From Anaerolineae bacterium (lineage in GTDB: Bacteria > Chloroflexota > Anaerolineae > Aggregatilineales > Phototrophicaceae), in NCBI GenBank assembly GCA_022843745.1, contig JALHNB010000017.1, positions 62,001-126,000 on the forward strand: a stretch of DNA of 64,000 nucleotides, given 5' to 3'. Position numbers and translations under genes: made by a program. The notes under the pieces are model-generated. The model did not search any database and was not told the origin of the DNA. It saw only the letters and a program-made list of their open reading frames with translations. Shown in pieces: positions 35,020 to 44,713 of this stretch. Numbering within the stretch: position 1 is the stretch's first letter; each line of letters opens with the position of its first letter.

Positions 35020-36186
35020 TCAAACGTAAAAATTGCGGTCTTGCGGCTGTACGCGGATGCCGGGATGTTCCAGCAGCGCCGTTTCGCTGATGTCAAAGCC
35101 CAGGCCGGGACGATCTGAAAGCGTGAAGAATCCATCGGCAACCGGAAGCGGGTGCGACATGCAGGTATCGCGCCAGGGGACATCCTTGAGCATAAATTCC
35201 TGCCGGAAGAAGTTCGGAATGGTCGCCATGACATGCGCCGAAGCGATGCTCGAAATCGGGCCATTGGGATTATGCGGCGCGATAGGCACGTTATAGACTT
35301 CAGCGAGATTGGCGATTTTGCGCATTTCGCTGATCCCGCCGCAGCGCGTAATATCCGGCATGAGGAAATCCGACGCGCGGCGTTCGAGAATGCGCTGCGC
35401 CATATAGCGGCTGTGGATACGCTCACCCACGCAGACAGGCAGCGGAATCTGGCGGCGAATGTCGGCGATGGCGTCAGGATATTCCGGCAGCGCGGGTTCT
35501 TCGTACCACATGCAGTTGAAATTGAGCTTTGCCAGCCGGTGCGCCATCTCAACCGCTGTTGGCCCGTTCAAAAAAGCATGAGTCTCAATCGCGATAGCCA
35601 CTTCCGGCCCAACCGCTTCGGCTACGGCGGCTACGAGATCAATCGCCAGCCGTTTTTGCGCTTCGGTCAGGCTGTTGTTATCGCTCAAGTCCTCGCCGTA
35701 CCAGTAATGCACATGCGCGAACGGATCGAACTTCAGCGCCGTAAACCCCTGCGCAACCACCTCACGCGCCTGCTGTTGATAATCGTCGGCGCTGTGACCG
35801 CCGCTGATGAACCAGTAATTGGCATAAAGCTGAATCCGCTTGCGGTAAGCGCCGCCGAGCAGTTCGTAAACAGGGACACCAAGCGCCTTGCCCTTGATGT
35901 CCCACAGCGCAATATCAATCGCGCTGATGGCCGAGAGCAGCGGCCCGGCCTGACCGAGCCAATTCATATCGCGATAAATTTTTGTCCACAAAAAGTCGAT
36001 CCGTCGCGCATCATGACCGATGACGAACTGGCCGACATGCTGGCAGGCGGCCTCGACCAGTGGTGATCCCGGCCAATTGGTGGCCTCGCCCCAGCCGTGA
36101 ATGCCGCTGTCCGTTTCAACCTTGACCAGCGTCCAGTTATATTTGATACCTTCAACCAAAAATGTCTTTACAGCGGTAATTTTCAT
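35020..36186 (-). CDS. Mandelate racemase/muconate lactonizing family dehydratase
   Basis: 388 residues, enolase superfamily. N-terminal capping domain (VKTFLVEGIKYNWTLVKVET, then GWGEAT) and a barrel domain with metal ligands in IAIETHAFL, WYEEP and CVGER, and a catalytic histidine in IAPHNPNGP. The ligand spacing suits the D-galactonate/mannonate dehydratase-like subgroup, which dehydrates sugar acids to 2-keto-3-deoxy acids. In the operon it lies between the 2-hydroxyacid dehydrogenase and BNR genes, consistent with catabolism of an acidic sugar. Exact substrate unknown. A paralogue lies at 61348. Confidence 0.88.
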   Translation of the reverse strand: MKITAVKTFLVEGIKYNWTLVKVETDSGIHGWGEATNWPGSPLVEAACQHVGQFVIGHDARRIDFLWTKIYRDMNWLGQAGPLLSAISAIDIALWDIKGKALGVPVYELLGGAYRKRIQLYANYWFISGGHSADDYQQQAREVVAQGFTALKFDPFAHVHYWYGEDLSDNNSLTEAQKRLAIDLVAAVAEAVGPEVAIAIETHAFLNGPTAVEMAHRLAKLNFNCMWYEEPALPEYPDAIADIRRQIPLPVCVGERIHSRYMAQRILERRASDFLMPDITRCGGISEMRKIANLAEVYNVPIAPHNPNGPISSIASAHVMATIPNFFRQEFMLKDVPWRDTCMSHPLPVADGFFTLSDRPGLGFDISETALLEHPGIRVQPQDRNFYV

Positions 36187-36234
36187 TGATTTCTATTTTC
36201 TCGGTTCATAAGTGAGATTTGTTCTTTTCTTGAC

Positions 36235-37188
36235 TCATAAGCGCGGCTGATTCACAGGCGTGATCGGCAGCTCCCCTCGCAGGACATTGGCGACATTCTG
36301 GACGCACAACAGCCTTGATGCGCGACGGGCTTCTTGTGTTCCTCCACCGATGTGCGGCAGAAGCGCGACATTCTCCATCAAAGGCAGTGCAGGATGAACC
36401 GCTGGCTCATTTTCGAATACATCCAGCCCTGCCCCGGCGAGATGCCCACTTTGCAAAGCCTCGACGAGAGCGACTTCATCCACGACTGGGCCGCGCGCCA
36501 TATTGATGAGGTATGATCCGGGCTTCATGAGCGCCAGCCGTTCAGCATTCATCAGATGATGCGTTTCCGGCGTGAGGGGCGTGTGCAGCGAAACAAAATC
36601 GGACTGCCGCAGCAGGTCGTCAAGAGCGCGATAGCCGGGGTCAGCCTGTACCTGGCGGCGGTAGTAAATAATATTCATGCCAAAAGCGGACGCACGGCGA
36701 GCAACGGCCTCCCCGATGCGCCCGTAGCCGACGATGCCAAGCGTTTTGCCCGCAAGCAGCACACCGTCCCACACGCCGGGCTGAAAGCTATTCCACGCGC
36801 CAGAACGGACATAACGATCACCCTTGACCAGAAACCTCGTCACACACAGCAGCAAACCCAGCGTACAGTCAGCGGTTGATTCGGCGAAGGCTTCCGGTGT
36901 GTTGGTTGCCCAGACACCGCGCCGCGCCATTTTCTCGACATCCAGATTGTTGTAGCCGATGGCGACGTTGGCGACAATTTTCAAGCGCGGTGCATGTTCC
37001 AAAAGTTCGGCATCCACGCGCAGTTCACCCTGATTGATGATTGCGTCAAGCTCCGGCGCGAGGCGCAAAACCTCGTCGCGAGTCATCAGATCGCCACCGC
37101 TTGGCCCTTGAATGACATGAGCCAACCCATGCAGCGATTCTAAAACATCAGGCGGAACAGTATTGGTTATTAAAACAGTTGCTATCAT
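36235..37188 (-). CDS. D-isomer-specific 2-hydroxyacid dehydrogenase
   Basis: 317 residues, the normal length of the glyoxylate/hydroxypyruvate reductase group. NAD(P) fold GIVGYGRIGEAVARR, the catalytic arginine in NMARGPVVDEVAL, the glutamate near DVFENEPAVHP and the histidine in LPHIGGGTQEARR. It reduces 2-keto acids (or oxidises the hydroxy acid). In this operon it could handle glyoxylate or a keto-acid product of sugar-acid breakdown. It is separated by about 48 bases from the dehydratase gene. Confidence 0.93.
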   Translation of the reverse strand: MIATVLITNTVPPDVLESLHGLAHVIQGPSGGDLMTRDEVLRLAPELDAIINQGELRVDAELLEHAPRLKIVANVAIGYNNLDVEKMARRGVWATNTPEAFAESTADCTLGLLLCVTRFLVKGDRYVRSGAWNSFQPGVWDGVLLAGKTLGIVGYGRIGEAVARRASAFGMNIIYYRRQVQADPGYRALDDLLRQSDFVSLHTPLTPETHHLMNAERLALMKPGSYLINMARGPVVDEVALVEALQSGHLAGAGLDVFENEPAVHPALPLMENVALLPHIGGGTQEARRASRLLCVQNVANVLRGELPITPVNQPRL

Positions 37189-37197
37189 AAAAATCGC

Positions 37198-38466
37198 TCA
37201 AATCTGCGGATAAGGGACTGATAAATCAGCCAGCCATTCGGGAGTGACACGCTTGCCAAGCAAAAAGAATTTGCGATCAGGATGCCACAAAATGTTATTG
37301 CCGCCGCGCGTGGTAAAACTGCTGTAGACGCCGACATCGGCGCGTTTTCCTGGCCCCAGCGCCACGCCATCATGGTGCATAAATTGTTTGCTCTCGCTGA
37401 ACCAGATGGGTTGCTCGGCGTCCGGCCTGTACTCGCCAAGCGCCAGAAATGCAGGTGCGCGGTTGCGGCTGGTTTCTTCCGGCTGGCAGCCATTGACCCG
37501 ACCATCGTTATTGTGATGCAGCAGCACATAACGTCCGTCGCTGAGTTGATAGATCGGGCAGCAGCACAGCGGCTCTAAAATCGGCGTGCCATGATCGCGC
37601 CGGAGCAGTGGAGTCGGCAGTGTCCAGTTTTGACCATCATCGCTGGAAAGGCTGTACCACACCATGCCGGACATGGTACGCATCGTGCAGAACAGCCGGT
37701 CATCCGGCAGGCGGACGAGGCTCGGTTCTTCGGCGATACTCAACAGCGGATTGGTGTAATGCGGCACACGCAGCGCCTTTTCACCCCACGCGGAAAACGT
37801 GATCTGAATATCGCGCGGTTCGGGGTGGTCGTCGATATTCTCAAAACGCATAAACTCGACGACGGCTTCCAGACTCGTCCACGATTGGTTGTGCGGCGGA
37901 TGGCGCACGGCTTTGCTCACCCAGCGCGTGAAGCCGGTGAACCAGCGGCCTTGAAGATCGCGAATCGGCATCTGCCAGACGATCCAGTTTGAGGGAACGG
38001 CAGGATCGGGGCTATCGTGTGGGCTGCGCGGCATCGGGATCGTTTGCGGCCCTGACCATGTCTTGCCGAGGTCGTCGCTGTAGCGGCAGTCCATTGTCCC
38101 GGTGATCGTCGCGCCGACATCGGCAATGCCTTGATTCTGGTTATAGACGACGTAAATGCGGCCCGATTTTGAAACCAGCGGGAAGCCCCAACTGGCGATG
38201 AGGCCACCATTGGGACGATCTGGCCCTCCCAACTTCAATGGTGATGTCCAGCTAACGCCTTCATCATCAGATCGCGCGAAAACGATGCGATGATCGCCAC
38301 CGCCTTCGTAGCTGCTCTGCGTCCAAACGGTCATCATTGAACCATCTGGCCCATCGAAAACCAGAAAATGCTCGTTTCCGGTATCAAAAGTCGATCCATC
38401 CAGGCTGCGCGGCTTATAGACGATGTAATCCGGCTTCGTGCGTTGGAGTTCGGTGTCGATATTCAT
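37198..38466 (-). CDS. BNR/Asp-box propeller protein (tandem copy 2)
   Basis: 422 residues from the ATG with GTGAGG upstream. Asp boxes FARSDDEGVSW, YSDDLGKTW and LSSDDGQNW. It is closely similar along its whole length to the neighbour at 38472-39740 (for example KPDYIVY, TGNEHFLVFDGPDGSMM, RDLQGRWFTGF shared), so the two come from a recent tandem duplication. No signal peptide. Its start overlaps the neighbour's end context by seven bases, indicating translational coupling. Confidence 0.83.
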   Translation of the reverse strand: MNIDTELQRTKPDYIVYKPRSLDGSTFDTGNEHFLVFDGPDGSMMTVWTQSSYEGGGDHRIVFARSDDEGVSWTSPLKLGGPDRPNGGLIASWGFPLVSKSGRIYVVYNQNQGIADVGATITGTMDCRYSDDLGKTWSGPQTIPMPRSPHDSPDPAVPSNWIVWQMPIRDLQGRWFTGFTRWVSKAVRHPPHNQSWTSLEAVVEFMRFENIDDHPEPRDIQITFSAWGEKALRVPHYTNPLLSIAEEPSLVRLPDDRLFCTMRTMSGMVWYSLSSDDGQNWTLPTPLLRRDHGTPILEPLCCCPIYQLSDGRYVLLHHNNDGRVNGCQPEETSRNRAPAFLALGEYRPDAEQPIWFSESKQFMHHDGVALGPGKRADVGVYSSFTTRGGNNILWHPDRKFFLLGKRVTPEWLADLSVPYPQI

Positions 38467-38471
38467 AAGCC

Positions 38472-39740
38472 TCACGCTCCCGGAACAGTAAGATCGGCAA
38501 GCCATTCGGTGGTAATGCGCTTGCCGAGCAGGAAAAATTTGCGATCAGGATGCCAGAGAACATCATTGCCATTCCGGTTGGTGAAGCTGCTGTAAACGCC
38601 CAGATCGGTGCGACTGGCGGGGCCAAGTCCCAGCCCGTCGTGGTGCATCAACTGCTTGCTTTCGCTGAACCAAAGCGGTTGTTGAGCATCCGGGCGAAAT
38701 TCCGCCAACGCGATGTACGCCGGGAAACGATTTTTATGGGCTTCTTCCGGCAGCGATCCCTGATAGCGCCCATCGTTATTGTGATGCAGCAGCACATAGC
38801 GTCCATCGCTCAGGGGATAAATCGGGCAGCAGCAGATCGGCTCTAAAATCGGTTCGCCGAAATCCTTGCGCAGCAGTGGACGCGGATTTGTCCAGGTTTC
38901 GCCATCATCGGCTGAAACGCTGTACCAGATGAGGCCGGACATGGTGCGAAACACGCAAAAAAGTCGATCATCGGGTAAGCGCACGTGACTCGGCTCATGC
39001 GCGAGGCTCAACATGGGGTTGCTGTAATGCGGGACACGCAGAGCCTGATCGCCCCAGGCAGAATAGCTAACCTGAATGTCGCGCGGTTCAGGGTCGTTGT
39101 CGATATTTTCAAAACGCATAAACTCGACCACCGATTCCCACGATGTCCATGAATTATTGTGCGGCGGTGTACGAACAGCCTTGCTCAACCAGCGGCTAAA
39201 ACCTGTGAACCAGCGTCCCTGAAGATCACGAGAGGGCATCTGCCAGACGATCCAATTCGATGGAACGGACTCATCAGGGTGATCGTGTGGGCTGCGTGGC
39301 ATCGGGATCGTCTGCGGCGCTGACCATGTTTTGCCCATGTCATCGCTGTAACGGCAGTCCATAGTTCCCGCGAATTGGGGCATTACGTCGTCGATACCTT
39401 GAAACTGGTTGTAAACGACATAGATGCGCCCGGATTTTGAAACCAGCGGGAAGCCCCAGCTTGCCATGTAGCCATCGCCAAGTTTATCCGGCCCAGCTAA
39501 TTTGATCGGCGCTGTCCATGTGACTCCCTCATCGTCAGACCGCGCAAAAACGATGCGATGATCGCCCGCCGTCTCGTAGACACTTTGCGTCCAGACCGCC
39601 ATCATCGAGCCGTCCGGCCCATCAAAAACGAGAAAATGCTCGTTGCCAGTATCATGAGTCAGGCCATCGACACTGCGCGGCACATAGACAATATAATCCG
39701 GCTTTGTGCGCTGAACTTCGACCAGTAAATCAATCGGCAT
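38472..39740 (-). CDS. BNR/Asp-box propeller protein (tandem copy 1)
   Basis: 422 residues from the ATG at 39740 (MPIDLLVEVQ); an upstream TTG is less likely. Asp boxes FARSDDEGVTW, YSDDMGKTW and VSADDGETW. It is the near twin of the next gene in the operon. Predicted soluble and cytoplasmic. The conserved acidic and arginine-containing loops VRLPDDRLFCVFRTMSG and SDGRYVLLHHNNDGR recur in all the shorter BNR proteins of this locus. Confidence 0.83.
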   Translation of the reverse strand: MPIDLLVEVQRTKPDYIVYVPRSVDGLTHDTGNEHFLVFDGPDGSMMAVWTQSVYETAGDHRIVFARSDDEGVTWTAPIKLAGPDKLGDGYMASWGFPLVSKSGRIYVVYNQFQGIDDVMPQFAGTMDCRYSDDMGKTWSAPQTIPMPRSPHDHPDESVPSNWIVWQMPSRDLQGRWFTGFSRWLSKAVRTPPHNNSWTSWESVVEFMRFENIDNDPEPRDIQVSYSAWGDQALRVPHYSNPMLSLAHEPSHVRLPDDRLFCVFRTMSGLIWYSVSADDGETWTNPRPLLRKDFGEPILEPICCCPIYPLSDGRYVLLHHNNDGRYQGSLPEEAHKNRFPAYIALAEFRPDAQQPLWFSESKQLMHHDGLGLGPASRTDLGVYSSFTNRNGNDVLWHPDRKFFLLGKRITTEWLADLTVPGA

Positions 39741-39773
39741 GATGAATAATCCCAAAATATTCAATTAGCATGA

Positions 39774-41114
39774 TTAACGACTCCCCAAAAATTCAATCGG
39801 CATCGGTGGACGCAAGCGCACCGGGTTAAAATCCGGGTCGCAATCCTTCAGCCACTCGTCGGTGATACGCTTGCCAAGCAGAAAATGTTTGCGATCCGGA
39901 TAAAACAGGATGCGGTCATTGCCATCATCGACAAAACTGGGATAAGTCGCGACCTGAGAACCACCTGTGCCAGGGATCAGCACGCCATCAGAGCTGGCGA
40001 AAATTTTGGGAACGCCGAAAATCAACGGGTGATCTTTTTCGCCGGGAATTTCACGACCAACCGTTAGCCAGACAGGGTAGCGGTTATTTTTCGAATCAAT
40101 TGGTGATTTTCCACCGTTGGCTGTGCCATCATTGTTGTAAAACAGGAGCAGATAACGACCATCCGCCAGACGATACAGCGGGCTTGGCGAGATCGGATTG
40201 AGAATGGGGTTGCCACCCGGCTCGTAGCGCAGCGGACGCGGTACATCCCACGAACGACCATCATCTTCCGAGAGCGCATAATAGTTCAAACCGACCATCG
40301 TCCGCATGACACAGATCAAACGTCCATCGGAAAGCGCCTGCACCGTCGGCTCCTGCGCCACACTCACACCGGGGCGATTCGGATATTCGACTTGCAGGCC
40401 GTGCGGTGTTTTCGGCCATGTCGTCACAATCAGTTTTGAGGGATCGGGTTCGGTTAAAATATTTTCGAAGCGCAAAAAGCAGATTTCTGACCAGTGTTCG
40501 AGCAGCGACAGACTCAATTTCACGGCTGGGTCAAACGTATTGCTCGCCCAGCGTGTGAAGGGCGCGAGGACATGCCCCTCGGCTGTCGTGAAAACATTCT
40601 GATAGACGATCCAGTTCGCAGGCACATTCGGGTCGGGATGGCTGATCGCGTTCGGCTCAATCGGATAATCGTAAGTTTGTTCGCTCCATGTGATGCCATC
40701 GTCGTCAGAATAACGGCAGCGGAGCGCACCTGTTGTATCGGGGCGCGCGTCATCGATGCCGACATTTTTGTTATAGAAACAGTAGATGCGGTGTCCGCCG
40801 TCCGGCAGCACACCCGGCGCGATGATCGGAAATTCCCAACTCGCCAGCCCGGTTCGAGTCGCATCACCGGGTTTTGGCCCGTCGATCATCTGCGGTTTTG
40901 TCCAGGTATGTCCGCGATCCGTCGAACGGCTGCACACAACTCGTTGGTCGCTGGCGTTCTCATAAGTGGAGGTCGTCCACATCCCCAAAAACGCGCCACT
41001 CGGCGTGACAACCACGTTGAAATGCTGATTTGCTGCGTCATCCCCTTCCAGATCGGCAGGCAGATAAACCGCCAGATCGGGTTGGGTGCGTTTCCATTCA
41101 TCAGCCAGATTCAT
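39774..41114 (-). CDS. BNR/Asp-box propeller protein
   Basis: 446 residues from an ATG with a strong AAGGAG site; an ATG nine codons upstream overlaps the preceding stop (ATGA) but lacks that site and alignment with the paralogues. Asp boxes CSRSTDRGHTW, YSDDDGITW and LSEDDGRSW. It shares LADGRYLLLFYNNDG with the other copies. No signal peptide. It is the first BNR gene after the importer genes. Confidence 0.83.
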   Translation of the reverse strand: MNLADEWKRTQPDLAVYLPADLEGDDAANQHFNVVVTPSGAFLGMWTTSTYENASDQRVVCSRSTDRGHTWTKPQMIDGPKPGDATRTGLASWEFPIIAPGVLPDGGHRIYCFYNKNVGIDDARPDTTGALRCRYSDDDGITWSEQTYDYPIEPNAISHPDPNVPANWIVYQNVFTTAEGHVLAPFTRWASNTFDPAVKLSLSLLEHWSEICFLRFENILTEPDPSKLIVTTWPKTPHGLQVEYPNRPGVSVAQEPTVQALSDGRLICVMRTMVGLNYYALSEDDGRSWDVPRPLRYEPGGNPILNPISPSPLYRLADGRYLLLFYNNDGTANGGKSPIDSKNNRYPVWLTVGREIPGEKDHPLIFGVPKIFASSDGVLIPGTGGSQVATYPSFVDDGNDRILFYPDRKHFLLGKRITDEWLKDCDPDFNPVRLRPPMPIEFLGSR

Positions 41115-41137
41115 AAATTTCTCCTTATAAATTTTAG

Positions 41138-41551
41138 TCATTCAACTGTCTCTATAGAAGCAGTCATCCTAACTTTTAGAATATTTTCCCAATCGAGCAT
41201 CAGCCAATGTTCACGCTGCTGGCGCAGTTCACCCAGTAAAAGGCTTTGCGTTTCGATATTCGCGACAAAACGCCCTTCTTCATAAAAAGCGATCAGCGCA
41301 TCCATATTTTTTAAACAGCGTGTACGGGCGCGGGTCGCCAGAGTGCGCAAATCGGGCTGCCTTTGCATCTGAAGGCGAAAGGGTTGCAGCCACGATTCGG
41401 GAATCTGATGATGATTCACAATCGAATCAGCATCATGGAAGCGGCGCTCGATCTGACCACTGACCTGCCCCGTCAACCAGCGCAAACCCAGCCCGATAAA
41501 AAACGAGGTCAGGCCGATAATCAGCACGGCGATCAGCATCAGGCCGATCAT
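41138..41551 (-). CDS. Small membrane-anchored protein of unknown function
   Basis: 137 residues. One N-terminal membrane helix ([20 protein letters not shown]) followed by a charged, helical cytoplasmic-type domain rich in arginine and glutamine. I recognise no family. It is translationally coupled on both sides: its ATG overlaps the stop of the importer ATPase gene by four bases, and its stop overlaps the region before the first BNR gene. That fixed position suggests a role with the transporter or in anchoring the enzymes, but this is inference. Confidence 0.65.
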   Translation of the reverse strand: MIGLMLIAVLIIGLTSFFIGLGLRWLTGQVSGQIERRFHDADSIVNHHQIPESWLQPFRLQMQRQPDLRTLATRARTRCLKNMDALIAFYEEGRFVANIETQSLLLGELRQQREHWLMLDWENILKVRMTASIETVE

Positions 41552-42564
41552 TCACCCACCCCCTGCAAATCCAGTTCTTTAGCGAAATGGCAGGCGGAAA
41601 AATGGTTATTGCCCATATCCACCAGCGGCGGCGCTTCGTGTTTGCAAATATCTTTGGCATAGGGGCAGCGTGGATGAAAATAGCAGCCGGAAGGCGGATT
41701 AGCCGGACTGGGTACTTCGCCTTCCAGCGTGACTTCTTTCATCGGGCGGCTCAGGTCAGGGCGCGGGATCGCCGAGAGCAGCGCTTCTGTATAGGGATGT
41801 CTGGGCTTCTGAAACAATTCTTCAGTATCGCCAATTTCGATCAGCTTGCCGACGTACATCACGGCTACCCGATCCGAAATATGCTCGACCACGCTCAGAT
41901 CATGGGCGATAAACAGGTATGTCAGGTTGAACTCACGCTGTAAATCCTGCAAAAGATTCAGAATTTGCGCCTGAACCGATACATCCAGCGCGGAAACTGG
42001 CTCGTCGCAGATAATCAACTCCGGGTTGAGGCTGATGGCGCGGGCGATGCCGATGCGCTGTCGCTGCCCGCCGCTGAAAGCATGGGGGTAGCGATTCAGA
42101 TATTTGACATCCAGCCCGACTAAATCCATCAGATCGCGAACCCGCTGCTCCAATGCACGACCTTCAGCCACCTTGTTAATGTAAAGCGGCTCACCGACGA
42201 TGTTCAGAACCGTTTTGCGCGGGCTAAGGCTGAGATATGGATCTTGAAAAACCATCTGGATATGCGGACGCACCGCGCGGAGTTCTTTTGCAGACAGCTT
42301 TGTCAGGTCAAATTCCTGATCGTTGACCCGCAGAATAACCTCGCCTGCCGTAGGCTCCATCGCGCGGACGATACAGCGCCCCAATGTGGTTTTGCCGCAG
42401 CCAGACTCCCCTACGAGGCCAAGCGTCTTGCCAGCGGGAATATCAAAACTGACATCATCGACAGCGCGTACATGACCTACAACACGCCGCAGTAAACCCT
42501 CCTGAATAGGGAAATATTTTTTCAGACCACGCACTTCGATCAGCGCTTTTGAACCATTTTGCAT
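41548..42564 (-). CDS. Oligopeptide/oligosaccharide ABC importer ATPase (OppF/DppF type)
   Basis: 338 residues. Walker [12 protein letters not shown], signature [15 protein letters not shown], Walker [13 protein letters not shown] and the C-terminal zinc-finger-like cysteine cluster of the Opp/Dpp family ([15 protein letters not shown]). Works with the OppD-type ATPase encoded 11 bases upstream. Such importers also transport oligosaccharides, which fits the operon's enzymes. Confidence 0.95.
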   Translation of the reverse strand: MQNGSKALIEVRGLKKYFPIQEGLLRRVVGHVRAVDDVSFDIPAGKTLGLVGESGCGKTTLGRCIVRAMEPTAGEVILRVNDQEFDLTKLSAKELRAVRPHIQMVFQDPYLSLSPRKTVLNIVGEPLYINKVAEGRALEQRVRDLMDLVGLDVKYLNRYPHAFSGGQRQRIGIARAISLNPELIICDEPVSALDVSVQAQILNLLQDLQREFNLTYLFIAHDLSVVEHISDRVAVMYVGKLIEIGDTEELFQKPRHPYTEALLSAIPRPDLSRPMKEVTLEGEVPSPANPPSGCYFHPRCPYAKDICKHEAPPLVDMGNNHFSACHFAKELDLQGVGE

Positions 42565-42574
42565 ACGATAAGCC

Positions 42575-43564
42575 CTATTCGTACAAGATGCAGCGCACCT
42601 GATGCCCCGCTTCCGTGTCGATCAACGGCGGCACATCGGCATCGCAGCGACCAGGGATGAAGTGAACACAGCGATCCGCAAAACCACAGCGTCGCGGTGG
42701 ATCAAGCGGCACAGGCACAGTCCCCTCGATAGATGCCAGCCGCCCTCGTCCTTTAGACCCCAACTTTGGAATAGATTGCATCAACGCCTGGGTATAAGGA
42801 TGCTGCGGATTCTCGAAAATTTGCCGCACCGTGCCGTATTCGACAACGCGGCCTAAATACATGACTGCCACGTCGTCGGCCATATTCGCGATCACGCCCA
42901 GATCATGCGTAATGAAAATAATCGACATGCCCAGTTCGGCTTGCAGGCGTTTCATGAGCCGCAGGATTTGTGCCTGGATGGTCACGTCGAGCGCGGTAGT
43001 CGGCTCGTCGGCGATAAGCAGCTTAGGTCGCAGCGACAATGCCATCGCGATCATCGCACGCTGCAACATCCCGCCGGACATCTGATGCGGGTAGTTATCG
43101 ACGCGGCGTTCGGGAATCGGTATCCCAACCTGCTTCAGCATTTCGATTGTCCGCCCACGTGCTTCTGGCTTGGGGAGGCTTTGATGCGTCTGTATAGCCT
43201 CGGAAATCTGGTCGCCAATCGTATGCACCGGGGAAAATGCCGCCATCGGCTCCTGGAAAATCATCGCGATCTCACGACCACGAATATCCCGAATCGCGTT
43301 ACCTGTCGGCGGCAGCGCAGCCAAATTCACAGGCTTCTCACCGCCATGAAACCAGATTTCGCCTTCGATTTTGCCAGGGGCAGGTACAAGTTTCAGGATC
43401 GAACGCGCGGTCACGCTTTTGCCACAGCCGGACTCGCCCACAATGCCAAGCACACGATTGCGCCCAATCGCCAGCGATACGCCATCTATCGCTTTTAAGA
43501 TGCCCTCGTGCAGCTTGAAATATGTGCGCAGATTCTTGATTTCTAAAAGAACGTCATTCATCAT
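42575..43564 (-). CDS. Oligopeptide/oligosaccharide ABC importer ATPase (OppD/DppD type)
   Basis: 329 residues. Walker [14 protein letters not shown], signature [15 protein letters not shown], Walker [13 protein letters not shown] and the C-terminal cysteine motif [15 protein letters not shown]. The ATG overlaps the stop of the OppC-type permease (ATGA). Together with the OppF-type protein it drives import. Confidence 0.95.
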   Translation of the reverse strand: MMNDVLLEIKNLRTYFKLHEGILKAIDGVSLAIGRNRVLGIVGESGCGKSVTARSILKLVPAPGKIEGEIWFHGGEKPVNLAALPPTGNAIRDIRGREIAMIFQEPMAAFSPVHTIGDQISEAIQTHQSLPKPEARGRTIEMLKQVGIPIPERRVDNYPHQMSGGMLQRAMIAMALSLRPKLLIADEPTTALDVTIQAQILRLMKRLQAELGMSIIFITHDLGVIANMADDVAVMYLGRVVEYGTVRQIFENPQHPYTQALMQSIPKLGSKGRGRLASIEGTVPVPLDPPRRCGFADRCVHFIPGRCDADVPPLIDTEAGHQVRCILYE

Positions 43565-44706
43565 AATTTATAAGGATCGGCTGCATCCCGAAGGCCATCG
43601 CCGATAAAGTTAAAAAACAAGACGACAAAAATCACGATAATTCCGGGAGCCAGCAGCCAGGGATGAATGGCGATGCTGCGCACATTTTGCGCATCCTGCA
43701 TCAACGTCCCCCAACTGACCGCCGGGGCGCGAATACCCAGACCCAAAAAGCTCAAGGCCGTTTCCGCCAGGATCATGCCGGGGATCGCCATCGTGAGGTG
43801 AACAATGAGATAGCTCATAAAACCGGGCAGCAAATGGCTAAAAATGATGTACCCGTCTGTTCCGCCTGCCAGCCGCGCGGAAATCACGTAATCATATTCG
43901 CGAAGTTCCAACAGCTTGCCGCGCACCACCCGCGCTAACCCTGCCCAGCCGAAAATTGACAAAATAATCGAGATCGCAAAGTAGACCTGTATGGGAGACC
44001 AGCGCGGCGGAACGGCAGCACTCAAGGCTAACCACAGGGGTGTTGTCGGCAGGGAGATGAGAAATTCAACCACACGCTGGATAACGGTGTCCGTCGCGCC
44101 GCCAAAATAGCCGGAAATGCCGCCGAGGACACAGCCCAGCGTGAAGGCCAGGAATACCCCTACCAGGCCAATCGTCAGGCTGATGCGGCTTCCTGCTAGC
44201 ACACGCGACAACAAATCACGCCCCAGGCCGTCTGTACCGAGCAGAAAAATCTTGCTATTTTCGACACCGAAAAAGTGAAGATCGCTTTTAAAAAGTCCCC
44301 AGAACGAATACTCCTGACCACGCACAAAAAATTGAATCGGGTAAATCTGCGAGGTGTCCTCGACGTATTCGCGCGTGAACGTATCCATATTGAGTTCGTT
44401 CGACGTGCCGTAAACAAATGGCGCACGTAAATTACCCTCAGAATCCACAAAACGGATCACCATTGGTGGAGCAGTCAGGTAATCCTCGTGCTGGGTCTGC
44501 ATTTCGTAGGGTGCCCAGAATTCATAAGTAAAGGCGAGGAAATAGATTGCGATCAGGAATACGGTGGAGATGAGCGCCAGACGATGCTTTCGAAACTTGC
44601 GCCACATCAACTGTGACTGAGAAGCCATGTAGTAGCGTTCTTCAGCCGTGATCTCTGTGCCGCGTCCGGTGATTGATTTTTGGGCGCTGTCTTTTGTCGC
44701 GTCCAT
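43561..44706 (-). CDS. ABC importer permease (OppC/DppC type)
   Basis: 381 residues from the ATG directly after the OppB-type stop. A cytoplasmic N-terminal tail, a first membrane helix (LALISTVFLIAIYFLAF), a ~110-residue external insert and five further helices. The coupling motif for the ATPase reads LSFLGLGIRAPAVSWGTLMQ, as usual for OppC. It makes the translocation channel with the OppB-type subunit. The long external loop is normal in carbohydrate-associated members. Confidence 0.93.
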   Translation of the reverse strand: MDATKDSAQKSITGRGTEITAEERYYMASQSQLMWRKFRKHRLALISTVFLIAIYFLAFTYEFWAPYEMQTQHEDYLTAPPMVIRFVDSEGNLRAPFVYGTSNELNMDTFTREYVEDTSQIYPIQFFVRGQEYSFWGLFKSDLHFFGVENSKIFLLGTDGLGRDLLSRVLAGSRISLTIGLVGVFLAFTLGCVLGGISGYFGGATDTVIQRVVEFLISLPTTPLWLALSAAVPPRWSPIQVYFAISIILSIFGWAGLARVVRGKLLELREYDYVISARLAGGTDGYIIFSHLLPGFMSYLIVHLTMAIPGMILAETALSFLGLGIRAPAVSWGTLMQDAQNVRSIAIHPWLLAPGIIVIFVVLFFNFIGDGLRDAADPYKL

Positions 44707-44713
44707 AGCGGAT

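Noticed and set aside
35152-36066. 304-residue plus-strand reading frame
   Set aside because: Lies wholly antisense to a clear enolase-superfamily dehydratase with all catalytic motifs; composition is that of a shadow frame.
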